Positions 18,353 to 26,730 of a DNA stretch of 64,000 bases are shown in pieces. Position 1 is the stretch's first letter. Each line of letters starts with the position of its first letter. A program made the position numbers and the translations under genes. The stretch comes from Haloferula sp. BvORR071. GTDB taxonomy: Bacteria > Verrucomicrobiota > Verrucomicrobiia > Verrucomicrobiales > Akkermansiaceae. Where the stretch lies: NCBI RefSeq assembly GCF_000739615.1, contig NZ_BATP01000035.1, positions 1 through 64,000 on the forward strand, written 5' to 3'. Under the pieces are notes generated by a model that was not told the origin of the DNA, ran no database searches, and saw only the letters and a program-made list of their open reading frames with translations.

Positions 18353-19630
18353 ATGGGCGAAATGCCGGCCATGAGGAAGCCCAAGGCCCGGTCATGGACC
18401 GATCCCAAAACCGGCAGAGAGTACCTCCGCGTGAGGTCCAGCGATGCCAACGGGAAGGTGATCGCACGGCTTTTCACCGATCCGGAGGATGCCGACCGCT
18501 ACATCGCCACCCTCACCAAGGAAAGGCATCGGCATGGAAGAGCGGCAGCCGTCAATTCGGACGAGATCGACGCGCTCCGGGTATGGCGGGAATACGTCGC
18601 CGCGGAGAACACCGCCGGTCGTGACGCCCCGGCGCTGCGCGATGTTATTCGCCAGGCAATCGAACGGCAGAAGGCCGGCGTAACGAGCCCCCGGATGAGC
18701 GACCTTCGCGATCGCTTTCTCGAAGCGCGGGAACGGGAAGAGCTTTCCTCGCGCCACTTGGTGGGCCTGAAGCACCGGCTCAAGCGATTCGTCTCGTATT
18801 TCGCACCGGCCGATCTTGCGGGAGCCGTCACCACGGAGGAGGTCGAGTCGGCACTCAGTTCGATGCGGGCCGGCGGCTTGTCAGCGCAGACCGTGAAAGG
18901 AATCCGCACCGCAGCCCACGGTCTGTTCCAGTGGGGGATCGATCGCGGCCTCGTTGTCGCCAATCCGGTAACCAAGGCGAAGGCACCCAAAGTCACCCAA
19001 GGCGAAGTTGGCACCATTACCCCCTCACAGCTCCTAGGATTGCTTAGGACGGCCTTGCTGATCTGCCCACGCTCTGTGCCCGCCTTGGCGACCTGGGCCC
19101 TCTGCGGGGCTCGTAGAGCCGAAATTTGCCGGCTGTCTTTCCAAGATCTTGATCGGAAGAGGATGGAGCTTCGAATTTCGGCCAAAGTGGCCAAGAGCGG
19201 GGTGGCGAGATTTGTTCCCATCCCACCTGCCCTCATTGCTTGGTTGGAGGCTGCCGAGGCAGAAGGAGTGGCCCCCGTCGGGAAGCTTGTCCCGGGCGGC
19301 TCAGAAGGCCGTTCGGAGGGCCAGATGATCCGCTGGCTGAAAGAGGTGCGCGAAGAAGCGGGAATCATTGATTGGCCGGCGAATGCGCTGCGGCACTCGT
19401 TCGCTTCGCACGCCTGTGCGCTGCACGATGATTTCGCGAAGGTTGCCGCTTGGCTGGGGCATGCGCGTGATCCGCGCCTACTGGTGGCGAGATATCGGCA
19501 CGCCGTGCCAAAAGATGCCGGTGCGAAATGGTTCGAGGTGACGCCCGGCCTGCGAGGAAAGCGGAAGGGCGCACCGAAAGCATTGGTCGTGGATGGCAAG
19601 CCTAAGAGGGAGGGTCGAGCCGCAGTATGA
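18353..19630 (+). CDS. int: Tyrosine recombinase (integrase)
   Basis: Catalyses site-specific integration and excision at tRNA-Cys. The 425-residue protein has an N-terminal arm-binding-like region, a SAM-like core-binding domain (about 110-200, LSSRHLVGLKHRLKRFVSYF) and a C-terminal catalytic domain. Catalytic residues are visible: Arg in ALCGARRAEICRL, Lys in AKVAKSGVARFVPI, His-x-x-Arg in NALRHSFASH, His in AAWLGHARD and the Tyr nucleophile in LVARYRHAV. It is oriented away from attL, into the element. An internal ATG three codons on (MRKPK-type start) is possible. Its stop overlaps the next gene by 4 bp. Confidence 0.95.
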   Translation: MGEMPAMRKPKARSWTDPKTGREYLRVRSSDANGKVIARLFTDPEDADRYIATLTKERHRHGRAAAVNSDEIDALRVWREYVAAENTAGRDAPALRDVIRQAIERQKAGVTSPRMSDLRDRFLEAREREELSSRHLVGLKHRLKRFVSYFAPADLAGAVTTEEVESALSSMRAGGLSAQTVKGIRTAAHGLFQWGIDRGLVVANPVTKAKAPKVTQGEVGTITPSQLLGLLRTALLICPRSVPALATWALCGARRAEICRLSFQDLDRKRMELRISAKVAKSGVARFVPIPPALIAWLEAAEAEGVAPVGKLVPGGSEGRSEGQMIRWLKEVREEAGIIDWPANALRHSFASHACALHDDFAKVAAWLGHARDPRLLVARYRHAVPKDAGAKWFEVTPGLRGKRKGAPKALVVDGKPKREGRAAV

Positions 19631-20463
19631 ACTTTGATCACCCCCTAGCGGCCCAGATTGAGGCCTGGGCATCGGACGGCCAACCATTGGTGCCGTTCCG
19701 GACGAGCGAGGCTGAGTTTATTGCCGCATGGAAGGAATCGGATCTATGTTGGCTTTCAAAGCATCCAACGGCGGGCCACTATTTTGTCTTGAACCACCGT
19801 CGCTCAAGGTTGGTCGCCATGGCCTTGGCGCGCGAACTTTTCCCACCTGACCTTCATGAAATGTGCTACCGCGCCGCGGCCGGAAGCTCTCTAGCAGACG
19901 CAATGTGCGGGGCCTGTGAGGCCGCCTTCAACATGAGCCCGTTGATGTTTGCGCGGTTATCAGTTGCGATGAGGTTTGAGGGATTCATCGAGGCACTTCA
20001 CGACTGGGCGCAACTTATGCCATTCGGTCGAGTTTTCGAAGCCACTTCAGCGCTTAGAGATGTAGTCAGGGAGATGGAGCCGCGCGGAGTTCCTCAAGCG
20101 GGATTTTGGCTGCATGCAAGCCAAGAAGGTTTTGGCGACGTTTCCAAGTACATGCAGCAGCTGGAGAACGAGCGGCGGCTGTTTGCCCAAGCATTGAGTA
20201 AGCGGGAATCGCGTGGCACAAAAAGGCCTGCCGCTCAGTTTAAGGGGGACATTGGTTTGGGGTGGGTCCCGATGTCATTTTGGACTCATACGGCAGCTGA
20301 AATCCTAGAATTCCTTGATCCGCGGGCGACGCGCGCTGTCGAGAAAGCGCAAAGGATTCGGAACGATATATCGCTCCTGAAGCTCTCGGCTTCTCACCGA
20401 CCAAACTTATACCCTCTGCTAGTGTCCGAAGCAGAAAAATTCGTGGGGAGGGGGCGTTGTTGA
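19627..20463 (+). CDS. Hypothetical protein co-transcribed with the integrase
   Basis: A 278-residue soluble protein whose ATG overlaps the integrase stop (ATGA), so the two are translationally coupled. No domain is recognised. It is rich in aromatic and alanine-helical segments (for example FLDPRATRAVEKAQRIRNDISLL) with no signal peptide, membrane segment or metal motif. Codon use seems less GC-biased at third positions than the flanking chromosome genes, in line with transferred DNA. A role in element maintenance or control is possible from location, but nothing in the sequence proves it. Confidence 0.75.
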   Translation: MNFDHPLAAQIEAWASDGQPLVPFRTSEAEFIAAWKESDLCWLSKHPTAGHYFVLNHRRSRLVAMALARELFPPDLHEMCYRAAAGSSLADAMCGACEAAFNMSPLMFARLSVAMRFEGFIEALHDWAQLMPFGRVFEATSALRDVVREMEPRGVPQAGFWLHASQEGFGDVSKYMQQLENERRLFAQALSKRESRGTKRPAAQFKGDIGLGWVPMSFWTHTAAEILEFLDPRATRAVEKAQRIRNDISLLKLSASHRPNLYPLLVSEAEKFVGRGRC

Positions 20464-20490
20464 GTGGTTGAAATTCAGTGAGATCAGTAA

Positions 20491-20505
20491 TGTCCCTAGG
20501 GGACA
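20491..20505. promoter_or_regulatory. Palindrome upstream of the excisionase-like gene
   Basis: TGTCCCTAGGGGACA is an inverted repeat (TGTCCC/GGGACA around TAG) about 57 bp before the excisionase-like start. It may be an operator for that small DNA-binding protein or the element's control region. Evidence is symmetry and position only. Confidence 0.4.
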
Positions 20506-20561
20506 GTAGTGTGATCGCTTCGACTCGCACCATTTCGCGATCCAGCGCTTTGTCGCGTCGT

Positions 20562-20768
20562 ATGACGCTTCCAACTATTCCTGAGACGGGCCGGATCGAG
20601 GTCGCGCTTTTGACGCGGACCGATCTGGCGAAAGCTCTTAATTGCTCACTTCGGAAGATTGACGGGTTACAGGCTGCCGGGATGCCCTGCATTCTCATAG
20701 GCCGCTCCCGGCGCTTTTTATTGGACGAGGTCATTTCCTGGTTGCGCCGGAAGGGGGGTGCCAGGTGA
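20562..20768 (+). CDS. Excisionase-like helix-turn-helix protein
   Basis: Small DNA-binding protein. The frame is open from 20478, but the ATG at 20562 (MTLPTIPETGR) gives a compact 68-residue product. The segment LLTRTDLAKALNCSLRKIDGL, followed by GMPCILIGRSRRFLLDEVISWLRR, is the MerR/excisionase (HTH_17) winged-helix pattern. Such proteins direct excision or regulate the integrase in genomic islands. It precedes the replication genes by about 130 bp. Confidence 0.75.
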   Translation: MTLPTIPETGRIEVALLTRTDLAKALNCSLRKIDGLQAAGMPCILIGRSRRFLLDEVISWLRRKGGAR

Positions 20769-20895
20769 GCAAGCCGCTGAATCTCGGAAGAAAATTTGCC
20801 CCAAAAGGACGTCAAATCCTAGGCACCTCATCTCCCCGGGAATTAAATCGGGGGACCCGTTTTGAACTTCAATCGTCCGGAGGCTGTCCCCTTCG

Positions 20896-21660
20896 ATGAA
20901 GTACCCTGCTGTCATCAGCGCAACATTGGATGATGCCGGGCTCAGCGCCGCGGAGTTCCGCGTGATGTGCGCCGTCTCCCGTCGTGCCGGCGATGAGGCG
21001 AATGGCCGTGGTTGCGATGCTTCACTGGCTGCGTTGTCTCGAACTTGTCGTCTGGATGAAAAGACCGTGCGGCGTGCCCTCAAGATCTTGGCAAAAGGGG
21101 GCTGGGTGGAGGTCCAAGAAAGGCCGGGTAGAACTGCCTCTTACCGCCCCCGCTTTCCACACCCCTACCAAATGGCCCCAGGGGTAGATGATCGTGAAGG
21201 CCTCCCCAACGGCACCCCTGGTGCCAAACGGCACCCCTCCCCAAAGACTCCAGGGGCGGGCTCCCAAACGGCACCAGGGGACCCCTCCCCAATGGCACCA
21301 GACGAAGGGAAACCAGAAGGGAAACCACCAAGGGAAAAGCGGCCCGCTCCTGCGGAGCGTCTTCTTGTCGAGTTTCCCTTGGAACTTTCAGGCACAGCCT
21401 TCGCTTCCGCTTGGAAGGACTGGGAAATCCACAAACGGGAGATCCGGTCCAAGCTCACACCTAAATCCGCCAAGCTTCAGCTTTCTCGGCTCGCCGCGTG
21501 GGGTGAGAGCCGAGCGGTTGCGGCCATCCAACACTCCATCGCGCAGGGATGGAAAGGCGTCTACGAGGCCAAGGAAGCGGCCCTGCCTGCGCCCGCCGCC
21601 ACTACCGCGGGAACGGGTGGTTGGAAGACACCGGACCCGAAATTTTTTGGCACGCAATGA
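20896..21660 (+). CDS. Winged-helix replication initiation-like protein
   Basis: A 254-residue protein. Residues about 14-85 form a helix-turn-helix (LSAAEFRVMCAVSRRA, then SLAALSRTCRLDEKTVRRALKILAKGGWV) like that of phage O or RepA-type initiators. The middle (about 90-150) is Pro/Gly/Lys-rich low complexity and its DNA contains iteron-like repeats. The C-terminal part (LTPKSAKLQLSRLAAWGESRAVAAIQHSIAQGWKGVY, in pieces) is the helical segment common in phage replication proteins. Its stop overlaps the start of the DnaB-like helicase, matching a lambda O/P-like arrangement. It probably binds the element's own origin. Confident as a replication-type DNA-binding protein, less so for the origin. 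Confidence 0.75.
   Translation: MKYPAVISATLDDAGLSAAEFRVMCAVSRRAGDEANGRGCDASLAALSRTCRLDEKTVRRALKILAKGGWVEVQERPGRTASYRPRFPHPYQMAPGVDDREGLPNGTPGAKRHPSPKTPGAGSQTAPGDPSPMAPDEGKPEGKPPREKRPAPAERLLVEFPLELSGTAFASAWKDWEIHKREIRSKLTPKSAKLQLSRLAAWGESRAVAAIQHSIAQGWKGVYEAKEAALPAPAATTAGTGGWKTPDPKFFGTQ
21168..21300 (+). repeat. Iteron-like repeat cluster inside the initiator gene (candidate origin)
   Basis: Six related units begin at about 21168, 21206, 21224, 21241, 21264 and 21289. They share a CCAAA-GGCACC core often followed or preceded by CCCCT or AGGGG; for example CCAAACGGCACCCCT and CCAAACGGCACCAGGGG. Spacing ranges from 17 to 38 bp. They encode the low-complexity linker of the initiator, as the lambda origin lies within gene O. 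The alternative is simple codon slippage in a Pro/Gly-rich linker. Confidence 0.5.
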
Positions 21661-22973
21661 GTCCAACCCTCTTAATCCCTCACGCTCCAATGATTGAAAA
21701 GGCTGTGCTTTCTGTCCTCCTGCGGGAGTGGGAACGCATAGACGGAGCGCCCGACCTGAAAGTGGATCACTTCCACTTGCCTGGGCACCGGCTGCTCTTT
21801 GGCTTCCTGCAGGAGCAGGCGAGGAAGGGAATCGTGCAAGACCTGACCTCGCTGGTGGAGATTCTGCACTCTGCTGGACAACTTGAGGCGATCGGCGGGC
21901 CCGCGGCTGTAATGGAGATCTACACATACGCTCCGACCGGCGCGTACTTCGGAGGGCACCTCGCGATTCTGCGGGACAAACTCGCGCGCCGCCAAGCGCT
22001 CGCAGTGGCAGGGGAGATCGAGCGACTGGTAGTCGAGGCGGAGACCGCGCAAGAGATCATTGAGGCGACCTCCGCGCCGATCACCGAGATTCACGACACG
22101 CTTGCGGCCAGTCGCCCGGCTCCTACCACGAGGAGCGTGCTTGAGGCATGCATCAATCGCTTCGAATCGCTGGTGAAGGGCGATGCCTCACCTATGGGGA
22201 TCAAGACCAGCCTGCCAATTTTCAACAACATGTTCGGCGGACTGCACGGCAAGCAGGCAATCGTCATTTCAGCTTACCCCTCCGACGGCAAAACCACGCT
22301 TGCGGGACAGCTTGCCATGGATGCAGCGCTGGAAGAGGCTGGCACGCTCATTTGCTCGTTGGAAATGCCGGCAGAAGCAATGATGAACCGGCTCCTTGCC
22401 TATGTGGCGCGGCTTCCCGGAGACGCGATTACAGACCCTCTTCGTTACGCCAGGGAACACTTCAGCGCGTGCCACCCTACCAAAGAGACCTTGGGACGCA
22501 TCGGGCAGGCGGCAAAGAGAATCGCAGGTCTTCCTTTCGCGGTCGAGGACATGACTGGCGCGAATGTCTACCAGCTCGCCGCGACAATTCGTCGCCACCA
22601 CCGGCGGTTCCCCTTGCGGGTGGTGGCGGTGGACTTTGCCCAGCGGATCCGGCCAGTGCCGGAGCTTCGGAGGGAAAGCCGTGAGCAGCAGCTCGCCCAC
22701 GCGTCCAACCACCTCGCGGACCTCTGCAAAGAGCTTGGCTTCACGCTGCTCCTGCCATCGCAGCTCAACAAGGAAGGCGCGGCCAAGCATGCCGAGGCGA
22801 TCAACGAGGACGCGGACCTGCATCTTCGGATCAAAACAGAGGTCAAAGACGGCGGTGTCCAGCGGGAGCACGTCGGGCTTGCTGTGATCAAGGATCGTCA
22901 CCACGGTCACAACGGCACGATTTTGCCGGTCGTGTTTGATGCCCCGATGCTTCGATTTGTCCCCAAACCCTAA
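21657..22973 (+). CDS. DnaB-like replicative helicase
   Basis: A 438-residue RecA-fold helicase. The ATG at 21657 overlaps the upstream stop (ATGA); an earlier in-frame start at 21549 would overlap the initiator heavily. The N-terminal DnaB domain (IEKAVLSVLLREWERIDGAPDL, FHLPGHRLLFGFL) is followed by a RecA core: Walker A in AYPSDGKTTLAGQ, LICSLEMPAEAMMNRLLAY, Walker B-like VVAVDFAQRI, and the LLLPSQLN sensor strand. It lacks the long linker of chromosomal DnaB. Paired with the initiator it would let the element replicate after excision. Confidence 0.9.
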   Translation: MSPTLLIPHAPMIEKAVLSVLLREWERIDGAPDLKVDHFHLPGHRLLFGFLQEQARKGIVQDLTSLVEILHSAGQLEAIGGPAAVMEIYTYAPTGAYFGGHLAILRDKLARRQALAVAGEIERLVVEAETAQEIIEATSAPITEIHDTLAASRPAPTTRSVLEACINRFESLVKGDASPMGIKTSLPIFNNMFGGLHGKQAIVISAYPSDGKTTLAGQLAMDAALEEAGTLICSLEMPAEAMMNRLLAYVARLPGDAITDPLRYAREHFSACHPTKETLGRIGQAAKRIAGLPFAVEDMTGANVYQLAATIRRHHRRFPLRVVAVDFAQRIRPVPELRRESREQQLAHASNHLADLCKELGFTLLLPSQLNKEGAAKHAEAINEDADLHLRIKTEVKDGGVQREHVGLAVIKDRHHGHNGTILPVVFDAPMLRFVPKP

Positions 22974-23059
22974 CGAGGCAACTTCATTGGCTTACCTCTA
23001 CCTTCGAATGGATCTCACGTTGAAGTGGATGGGGAGCGATCTACTTCTCGCAGGTTTGC

Positions 23060-24103
23060 TCACATCCCAATAGGCGGAGGAACCGGGGTGGATCTCGCGA
23101 CCAAGGGGCGAACCGCGGGGGCCTTGGCCACAAGCCGGAGGTAGATTGTGAATGCATCACGTTCGTCGATCTTCATATCCTCCGCAGCCTCGAATCGCTG
23201 GGAGCTATGACCGGTAAGGCCTGTTCCTCCAGCCTCATCATTCAGGGGAGCAGCGTATAAGGCGTCCATTTCGGGGACGAAGGTGACGGAGACGAGTCCG
23301 ATCGCCTCGTTCTTCACGATGCCAGCCTGGCCTGCTTCCACGGTGCCCGCCTTGAAGAAGGTGAACCGGCCGGTGTCATGCGAGGGCCGTTCCAGGACGA
23401 TGTGAGACCGCTGATCGATGCGGAAGGTGCCGACAGGATTGCCCTCGATTTCAATTCTCGCGTTGCACCGCCGTGAACTTTTGTTTTCGAGGCGAATGGA
23501 ATAGGGCGTCCCGTGTTCCATTCGGACGTAGCCTCCCTCGACCTCCTTGCCTTCAGGAATAGCTACGGCGTAATCCTTGTGTCTCATGATTTTGTCTGGT
23601 TTAGGGTCTGGGGTGGCGGGTTCTGGCTTTGATTCCTTGAGAAGCTTGGAGGGCAGGAAAAGGGCTATCAGGTACGGGAATCCGGTCAGTCCGGCGGCCC
23701 CCATCAGGCATGCGGCCCAAGCGGGAAAGTTTGCATCCTTGAGCCTCCGCCCGAGGGATCGGAGAATCCACCAGGCATTGTAGATCCACGCGATAAGCCC
23801 CGCTAACGCAAAGACGGCCCCGCCTGCTTGCATCGCGACCGTTGCCACCACCCCGAGAAGGAAGGCTCCCGCGCACTTGCTTAGTAGATCAAGGCGGCCA
23901 ATGGGATGCCCATTTCTCCAACCGAGAAAAACGACGGTGGCTGGAATGGCACACGCAACGACAACAGCGGCAAGATCCTGTAGCATGACTCGGGGCAATT
24001 CGAGGCCGATTGCCCGTTCCAGGTGGCCCGGGAGTTCAGAAGTCATGACAGCATGACCGCACGGGCCTTTTAGAGCCCCGAATACACGAGGCTCCTTGGA
24101 CAT
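23060..24103 (-). CDS. Hypothetical inner-membrane protein with C-terminal beta domain
   Basis: The frame opens at 24193; I chose the ATG at 24103, which has GGGAGG nine bases upstream, giving 347 residues. Hydrophobic segments lie near LAAVVVACAIPATVVFLGW, FLLGVVATVAMQAGGAVFALAGLIAWIYNAW and AWAACLMGAAGLTGFPYLIALFL (each listed in part), so there are 4-5 membrane passes. The C-terminal half is soluble: YSIRLENKSSRRCNARIEIEG, then VGTFRI and VLERPSHDTGRFTF, a beta-sandwich-like block I have seen in uncharacterised phage and island proteins. A LexA-like palindrome lies about 100 bp upstream. Function unknown. Confidence 0.7.
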   Translation of the reverse strand: MSKEPRVFGALKGPCGHAVMTSELPGHLERAIGLELPRVMLQDLAAVVVACAIPATVVFLGWRNGHPIGRLDLLSKCAGAFLLGVVATVAMQAGGAVFALAGLIAWIYNAWWILRSLGRRLKDANFPAWAACLMGAAGLTGFPYLIALFLPSKLLKESKPEPATPDPKPDKIMRHKDYAVAIPEGKEVEGGYVRMEHGTPYSIRLENKSSRRCNARIEIEGNPVGTFRIDQRSHIVLERPSHDTGRFTFFKAGTVEAGQAGIVKNEAIGLVSVTFVPEMDALYAAPLNDEAGGTGLTGHSSQRFEAAEDMKIDERDAFTIYLRLVAKAPAVRPLVARSTPVPPPIGM

Positions 24104-24205
24104 GCGCCGGTGCCTCCCGGACCATTTGTCCGGTTGGCTGTCATGGGTTCTGACGCCCAGCCCACGCTGTTGCGGGCGCACCGTTTCAACCACATTGGCA
24201 CGAGA

Positions 24206-24219
24206 GGTTCAAGTGAACT
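24206..24219. promoter_or_regulatory. LexA-like box 1
   Basis: GGTTCAAGTGAACT has the GTTC-N4-GAAC core with the same central AAGT as the perfect box at 32278. The outer bases deviate from TGTTC-N4-GAACA at both ends. It lies between a minus-strand membrane protein and a plus-strand hypothetical gene, a divergent promoter position. Confidence 0.5.
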
Positions 24220-24474
24220 CTGCTAGGCTTTGCCCTCCGCCAATCTTTTGCATTCCGGATCAATGTTGGCTTGGCGTAGCCGGTGTGCGTGGGATCTTCT
24301 GCTGGACGAAGAGGTTCGCGAGGCGGGTCTCGGCCCTCGCCATCTCCTGACGGGTTTGCTTGGCTTCCGTTCGTGATTCCAGAGTCCCACACGCTTTCTT
24401 TTCTTTTTGGCTTCCGTGAATTAAGTGCCAAGGGGTCAGACGGAGAGGGACCTATCAGATATTATGTCGTAACG

Positions 24475-24786
24475 ATGGAGAAGTCTGCAGTTGAGGCAGA
24501 TATGGCAGCACCTGGAAGCCTCCTGCGGCTTCACTTCTGGTATTGCCCTGCCGATGCAAGCGACGCGGACCGGCAAGCTGAGATGCTCGCAGCGTGCCTC
24601 ATCCGGCTGCTCATGCTCTATCGATTTCCTCTCATGAATCGCATGGCGGACGAAACTCTCCCGGCCTGCAAAACGCTGCATTTGAAACCTGGATGCTTTC
24701 GGGGAAGCATTCCAATTTGGGAGTTTCCTCACGCATCCATTTGGGTGATCAATTACACCGGGCAATTGCAAGTAAATGACTTTTGA
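24475..24786 (+). CDS. Hypothetical protein
   Basis: A 103-residue frame from the ATG at 24475 (MEKSAVEADMAAPGSLL). It contains a helical stretch (ADRQAEMLAACLIRLLMLYRF) and an aromatic C-terminus ending WVINYTGQLQVNDF. No domain is recognised and no good ribosome-binding site is visible. The preceding 371 bp (24104-24474) hold only the LexA-like box and no convincing gene. It ends 34 bp before the dnaE2 fragment. Confidence 0.45.
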   Translation: MEKSAVEADMAAPGSLLRLHFWYCPADASDADRQAEMLAACLIRLLMLYRFPLMNRMADETLPACKTLHLKPGCFRGSIPIWEFPHASIWVINYTGQLQVNDF

Positions 24787-24820
24787 AAATCGGCTCCTCG
24801 CAAGAAGGCGCTATGCGAGG

Positions 24821-25250
24821 TCAATGGAAGTCGTGGATTCCCGTTGCGTGGGCGGCTTCCGGGTTTGACAATGGCTCGATCGCGGTGAGGCAGAGGGTGG
24901 TTTGGTCGCCTTCCCCGATCTGAATTCTCCCGGAGGCAAGGAGAAAGGACTCCGCTGCAATGAGGAGGCGATAGGCGGTCTCGTCTTCGAGGCTAATGAA
25001 GCAGTGACCCTTTGCTGTCCCATGGCGCTGGCGGCAGATTACCATGCCTGCGATCTGGATGGGAAAGTCGTGCGGGAGATTGACGAGATCGATCGCGCGG
25101 GGAAGGCGCGGCTCGGGGTAGCGTTCGCGCCAGATGCGCATGGGGTGCGGGCCGGCGGATGCGCTCTGGGTAGCGTAGTTGGCGCGGAGGGAGCTCGGGG
25201 AGGAGGTCTGCCGAGGCGCCCGATGGGAGCAGATCGGTGACGGGTACCGG
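24821..25250 (-). pseudogene. Partial, decayed duplicate of the dnaE2 3' end
   Basis: The minus strand encodes the last ~140 codons of an error-prone DNA polymerase, clearly related to the intact dnaE2 at 29110: MRIWRERYPEPRLPRAIDLVN, IQIAGMVICRQRHGTAKGHC and FLLASGRIQIGEGDQTT are shared with few changes. The block corresponding to GIANLFVPKKTFNAH is deleted, and the upstream part (TDLLPSGASADLLPEL) is in another frame, so this is not a functional gene. It has no 5' part. The two copies share orientation and lie 4.3 kb apart. It may be the trace of an older dnaE2 copy or of a recombination event. Confidence 0.85.
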
Positions 25251-25410
25251 AACTTTCCTTAGAGCGTTGACCCGCTTTCTACCGCTGTCTGAGGTCCTCA
25301 TCAAGGACGAGGGATCGTTCCTTGTGGTAGACCCTTGACCTTCGCGGTTTTGAGGAACGGTGCTCGGCTCATTGCGAATGAGGCTCCCGGCTACATCATG
25401 CCAGGTCATG

Positions 25411-25617
25411 TCTCCCCGCTTCAAAGCTCCTAGCACCGTCCGTATTACCTCCGGAACGAACGAGGGTGCGGTAGGGGCGATAGACGGCGTGGTAATGAGT
25501 GGCGGCGTCTGGCTCTACCTTGTGAAGCTCGGCGGGGCCACCTTGTGGGTGGAGGAGGATCGCTTGGAGCACGTGACCGGCGTGTATGGGCCGCGGAAAA
25601 TCGATTTACATCGCTAG
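25411..25617 (+). CDS. Small KOW-like beta-barrel protein
   Basis: A 68-residue protein from the ATG at 25411 (MSPRFKAPS). The central pattern VRITSGTNEGAVGAIDGVV, then WLYLVKL and LWVEEDRLEHV looks like a KOW/SH3-type small barrel. The protein encoded at 27529-27930 repeats the same spacing (VSIVDGSLLGEHGVVID, YLVLVAGNEIWMPASW), so the two appear to be distant paralogues. Function unknown; such folds bind nucleic acid or other proteins. Confidence 0.5.
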   Translation, partial: SPRFKAPSTVRITSGTNEGAVGAIDGVVMSGGVWLYLVKLGGATLWVEEDRLEHVTGVYGPRKIDLHR

Positions 25618-25646
25618 TGCTGTTGCATGCCCCCACGGTGGAGGGG

Positions 25647-25934
25647 ATGAAGCACTTTTTTGCGGCCCTCAATGACCTCCTCGACACAATCACTCCGATC
25701 GATCAGGTCGAAAACCTGAAGACTTTCGCCGCAATCGACTCGATCACGAGAACGATCGAGCAAAGCGTGGACATCGCCGCCCACTCGGTCGAGAAGCTAC
25801 GGAAATTCCGCTGGGAAGCGCTCTACGCGATTGTTCCGGGCGAGAGCACCAAGCACCTGCCACAGTCCCATTACATCGCCGAGGCGCGGTTTGCCCTCCG
25901 GCAGGCAGCGGAAGAAATGGAGAAGGACAACTAG
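25647..25934 (+). CDS. Hypothetical small helical protein
   Basis: A 95-residue product from the ATG at 25647 (MKHFFAALNDLLDTITPID), with GGAGG just upstream. It is wholly helical in appearance, acidic and soluble, with a heptad-like stretch (ITRTIEQSVDIAAHSVEKLRKF). It starts 29 bp after the KOW-like gene on the same strand, so the two may be co-expressed. No family recognised. Confidence 0.55.
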   Translation: MKHFFAALNDLLDTITPIDQVENLKTFAAIDSITRTIEQSVDIAAHSVEKLRKFRWEALYAIVPGESTKHLPQSHYIAEARFALRQAAEEMEKDN

Positions 25935-26003
25935 GCCCGTCGGCCGACCAGCGCCCATGGATTCCGTAGAGGGCGGGGGGGCCGGAGCGCGTTCACAGGC
26001 CTA

Positions 26004-26019
26004 ACGAAAAATTTTTCGT
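26004..26019. promoter_or_regulatory. Perfect palindrome upstream of hsp20
   Basis: ACGAAAAATTTTTCGT is a 16-nt perfect palindrome about 150 bp before the hsp20 gene, followed by a TTGACG and an A/T-rich hexamer in promoter-like spacing. It could be an operator or the end of the preceding transcript. Confidence 0.35.
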
Positions 26020-26168
26020 GGCCTTCTTGACGTCTGCGAAATTTGGATATTTTTTCCGCTCGTGGGCCCTTCCTGGAGGGCTTCGCAGGATGAACCGGCT
26101 CGCACGCGAACCGGCGGGGCGAGCGGGCCGGAGGATAGATCTACCCGCCTCATCCATACTGAAGAAAC

Positions 26169-26621
26169 ATGAATGCGATCATTCGTTGGAACCCGATCCG
26201 GGATCTGGCCGATGTGCATGGGAGTCTCTCCAGCATTCTCGGTCGTTCCACCCGGAACCATGTGAGCAGCCAAGGCGAAATCAGTCCCGCGCCCGACTGG
26301 GTGCCGGTGGTCGACATCGCCGAAAACGAGAGCGGCTACCTGCTGAAAATCGAGATCCCCGGAGTGCGGGAGGATGACGTCTCGGTGAAGATCGACGACC
26401 GGCTCCTCACCGTCACCGGAGAGCGCAAGCCTGAGGCTGGAGAGGGTGTTCGCCATCTGCTGATGGAGCGCGCCTCCGGAACCTTTGCGCGGGCTTTTAA
26501 GCTCGCTGACAGCGTCGATCCGGAAAGCGTCGAGGCACGTTTCCGAAACGGCGTGTTGGAGATCCACGTGGCGAAGCTCGAGGCCACCAAGCCCCGCGTG
26601 ATCCAGATCAAGTCGGAATAA
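26169..26621 (+). CDS. hsp20: Hsp20/alpha-crystallin small heat-shock protein
   Basis: A 150-residue ATP-independent chaperone that holds unfolding proteins in the cytoplasm. Typical N-terminal start (MNAIIRWNPIRDL) is followed by the alpha-crystallin domain from about residue 45: VPVVDIAENESGYLLKIEIPG, VKIDDRLLTVTGERK, the FARAFKLADSVDPESVEA block and the conserved NGVLEIHVAK motif. Length matches the bacterial class. It stands alone between small hypothetical genes of the element; such a chaperone on a mobile element might aid stress survival. Confidence 0.93.
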   Translation: MNAIIRWNPIRDLADVHGSLSSILGRSTRNHVSSQGEISPAPDWVPVVDIAENESGYLLKIEIPGVREDDVSVKIDDRLLTVTGERKPEAGEGVRHLLMERASGTFARAFKLADSVDPESVEARFRNGVLEIHVAKLEATKPRVIQIKSE

Positions 26622-26730
26622 CTTCCAAGGCAAAGGGGAGGGGTCTTTCGCTATGGCTGGGGTAAGACTCCTCCCCACTTCTCCCGTTATTATGGAACCT
26701 GACAACGTACTTCGTCAGAGGGCGATCGAT

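Noticed and set aside
24993-25436. 147-codon minus-strand frame next to the dnaE2 fragment
   Set aside because: Part of it (TDLLPSGASADLLPEL) is the frameshifted upstream part of the dnaE2 remnant; the rest has no protein features.
26249-26264. GTTCCACCCGGAAC inside hsp20, similar to a LexA box
   Set aside because: The spacer is six bases, not four, and the site is within coding sequence.
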